This document shows, one piece after another, positions 62,702 through 64,000 of a DNA stretch of 64,000 bases. This DNA comes from Deltaproteobacteria bacterium (GTDB lineage: Bacteria > Acidobacteriota > Thermoanaerobaculia > Multivoradales > JAHZIX01), in contig JAHZIX010000050.1 in assembly GCA_022601195.1 (NCBI GenBank), positions 151,547 through 215,546 of the forward strand, written 5' to 3'. The position numbers and the translations under genes are program-made. Position 1 is the stretch's first letter; each line of letters starts with the position of its first letter. A model generated the notes under the pieces. It was not told where the DNA came from. It was given only the letters and a program-made list of their open reading frames with translations, and ran no database searches.

Positions 62702-64000
62702 CTAATTCACCACAATCTGACGATTAGGACTAAAGTCACCAAACCACTGCACCCCTTCCCGCACCATTCTCCATCGGAAGTTGTAGATCCCTGGAACTGC
62801 AGGTGCCGTGATATTGAAGGTGAAAGTCCGCTGCTGCCCAGGAGCTACCGAGACGTTACTTGGCAGGAGCACCCGACCGATTCCCCAGAGCAAGCTGTCC
62901 TGAGAATTCTGACTTCCAAGACGGTACTTTCCAGCGCGGGTCCAGGTGCTTGTACCCGTATTCTTCATGGTCACCGAGACCGTCCTCGTCTGCCCTGCCA
63001 AGAGAGTCGTTGGAACGGACTGAGTGATGTACTGAGAGTTGTTGACCCCTCCGCCGCCGGTAACAGTGATCTGCCGGTTCTGAGAGAAGTCACCAAACCA
63101 CTGCACTCCTTCCTGCACCATTCTCCAACGGAAGTTGTAGGTTCCCATTTCTGAAGGCGCCGTGACGTTGAAGGTGAAAGTCCGTTGTTGCCCAGGAGCT
63201 ACTGAGACGTTACTTGGCAGGAGCACCCGACCGATTCCCCAGAGCAGATTGTCCTGAGAATTCTGACTTCCAAGACGATACTTTCCAGCGCGGGTCCAGG
63301 TGCTTGTACCCGTATTCTTCATGGTCACCGAAACCGTCCTCGTCTGTCCTGCTAAGAGTGTGGTAGGAACGGATTGAGTGATGTACTGAGCGTTATTGGT
63401 CCCTCCGCCGTTGGAAACAGTGATCTGGCGGTTTTGAGAGAACGCACCAAACCAGGCCACTCCTTCCTTTACCATGCGCCATTGAAAGTTGTAGGTAGCC
63501 GGTGTCGCCGGCGCACGAATGGTAAAAGTGAAGGTCCGCTGCTGCCCAGGGGCTACTGAGACGTTACTCGGCAGGAGCACCCGACCGATTCCCCAGAGCT
63601 GGTTGTCCTGTGGGTTCTGACTTCCAAGACGGTACTTTCCAGCGCGGGTCCAGGTTGTGGTTCCCGTATTCTTCATAGTCACCGAGACCGTGGTGGTCTG
63701 ATTCGGGGTCATGGAGGTCGGTACGGATTGAGTGATGTACTGGGAATTGTTGGTACCCGCTGTGGGGCAACTGCCAACCCCAACCGCGCACCATGCCGTG
63801 TAGATGTTGTCCCGATAGGTCGCGCCGAAGAGATCCATCGCGGCCTGGCCGGTCGCCGAGCGAGCCGATGCGAAATTCGAACTCGGGGTCAAATAGGTGG
63901 TCTGAGCGCGGTAAAAGATCGCCTCCGCGTCAGCGCCGATGCTGGGAACCACCACATTGGTCTTGCCGCGGGGGTGTTGACCACCCTCTACAGCCAGGTA
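62702..64000 (-). CDS. Second M4 metallopeptidase with NBR1-type Ig domains, 3' part
   Basis: The frame is open to the window edge, so the start and the propeptide lie outside; about 432 residues are visible. They include the C-terminal part of the M4 domain (GADAEAIFYRAQTTYLTPSS) and three NBR1-type Ig domains with the same signatures as in the neighbour. In the ~310 bases of protease-end sequence the two genes differ at only a handful of positions. The second and third Ig domains of this copy are almost identical to each other. This is a recent tandem duplicate with later exchange among repeats. It ends QIVVN like its neighbour. Confidence 0.92.
   Translation of the reverse strand, partial: YLAVEGGQHPRGKTNVVVPSIGADAEAIFYRAQTTYLTPSSNFASARSATGQAAMDLFGATYRDNIYTAWCAVGVGSCPTAGTNNSQYITQSVPTSMTPNQTTTVSVTMKNTGTTTWTRAGKYRLGSQNPQDNQLWGIGRVLLPSNVSVAPGQQRTFTFTIRAPATPATYNFQWRMVKEGVAWFGAFSQNRQITVSNGGGTNNAQYITQSVPTTLLAGQTRTVSVTMKNTGTSTWTRAGKYRLGSQNSQDNLLWGIGRVLLPSNVSVAPGQQRTFTFNVTAPSEMGTYNFRWRMVQEGVQWFGDFSQNRQITVTGGGGVNNSQYITQSVPTTLLAGQTRTVSVTMKNTGTSTWTRAGKYRLGSQNSQDSLLWGIGRVLLPSNVSVAPGQQRTFTFNITAPAVPGIYNFRWRMVREGVQWFGDFSPNRQIVVN

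Overview
The window looks like chromosomal DNA from a GC-rich, diderm, environmental bacterium. The gene content resembles Acidobacteriota, perhaps class Thermoanaerobaculia, but that placement is inference because no rRNA or marker gene is present. Evidence for a diderm is an autotransporter-type beta-barrel ending in Phe and many secreted proteins. Other typical traits are TPR-bearing Ser/Thr kinases, a kinase gene directly behind an ECF sigma gene, and multiple secreted M36 and M4 metallopeptidases.

Layout. 0-9 kb: the end of a receiver-domain protein, a membrane Ser/Thr kinase, a secreted caspase-like (C14) protein convergent with it, and a Calx-beta/autotransporter adhesin. 9.2-9.8 kb: a secreted peroxiredoxin interrupted by one in-frame TGA in the motif W-TGA-P-Y-C, followed by a SECIS-like hairpin; this is best read as a selenoprotein. 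9.9-20.6 kb, minus strand: a zinc metalloprotease, a GT-C-like membrane protein, a PQQ-propeller/dead-esterase fusion, DinB-like, CYTH, small secreted, MOSC and RTX proteins. 20.6-25.5 kb: a large TPR-CHAT protein facing an anti-sigma/ECF-sigma pair. 26-30 kb: a metzincin and its partner, panE, a 180-bp intergenic duplication, and a surface protein with an IPTL-type C-terminus. 30-39 kb: an LtaS-like sulfatase, M1 aminopeptidase, hybrid histidine kinase, SDR and RdgC-like protein.

39.3-44.6 kb: an M36 protease, then an accessory island. Two unrecognised genes are each followed by an integron attC-like site, forming a small cassette cluster without an integrase. The island is bracketed by two internally deleted IS3-family remnants that share the same deletion. 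44.9-64 kb: a poly-gamma-glutamate-hydrolase-like protein, an AhpD-like protein, an ECF sigma/kinase pair, two more M36 proteases, an unknown secreted protein, an MBL hydrolase, and two tandem M4 proteases with NBR1-type Ig repeats; the second runs off the window.

How the genes work together. The main theme is secretion and surface function: at least eight exported or probable metallopeptidases are present, and three M36 proteins share an almost identical C-terminal tail (FxDGFESGDTxAWSLTFP). The second theme is regulation by phospho-signalling and ECF sigma factors. The most unusual items are the selenoprotein, the attC cassette island with its paired IS3 derivatives, and recurrent in-frame 15-bp minisatellites in several unrelated genes.
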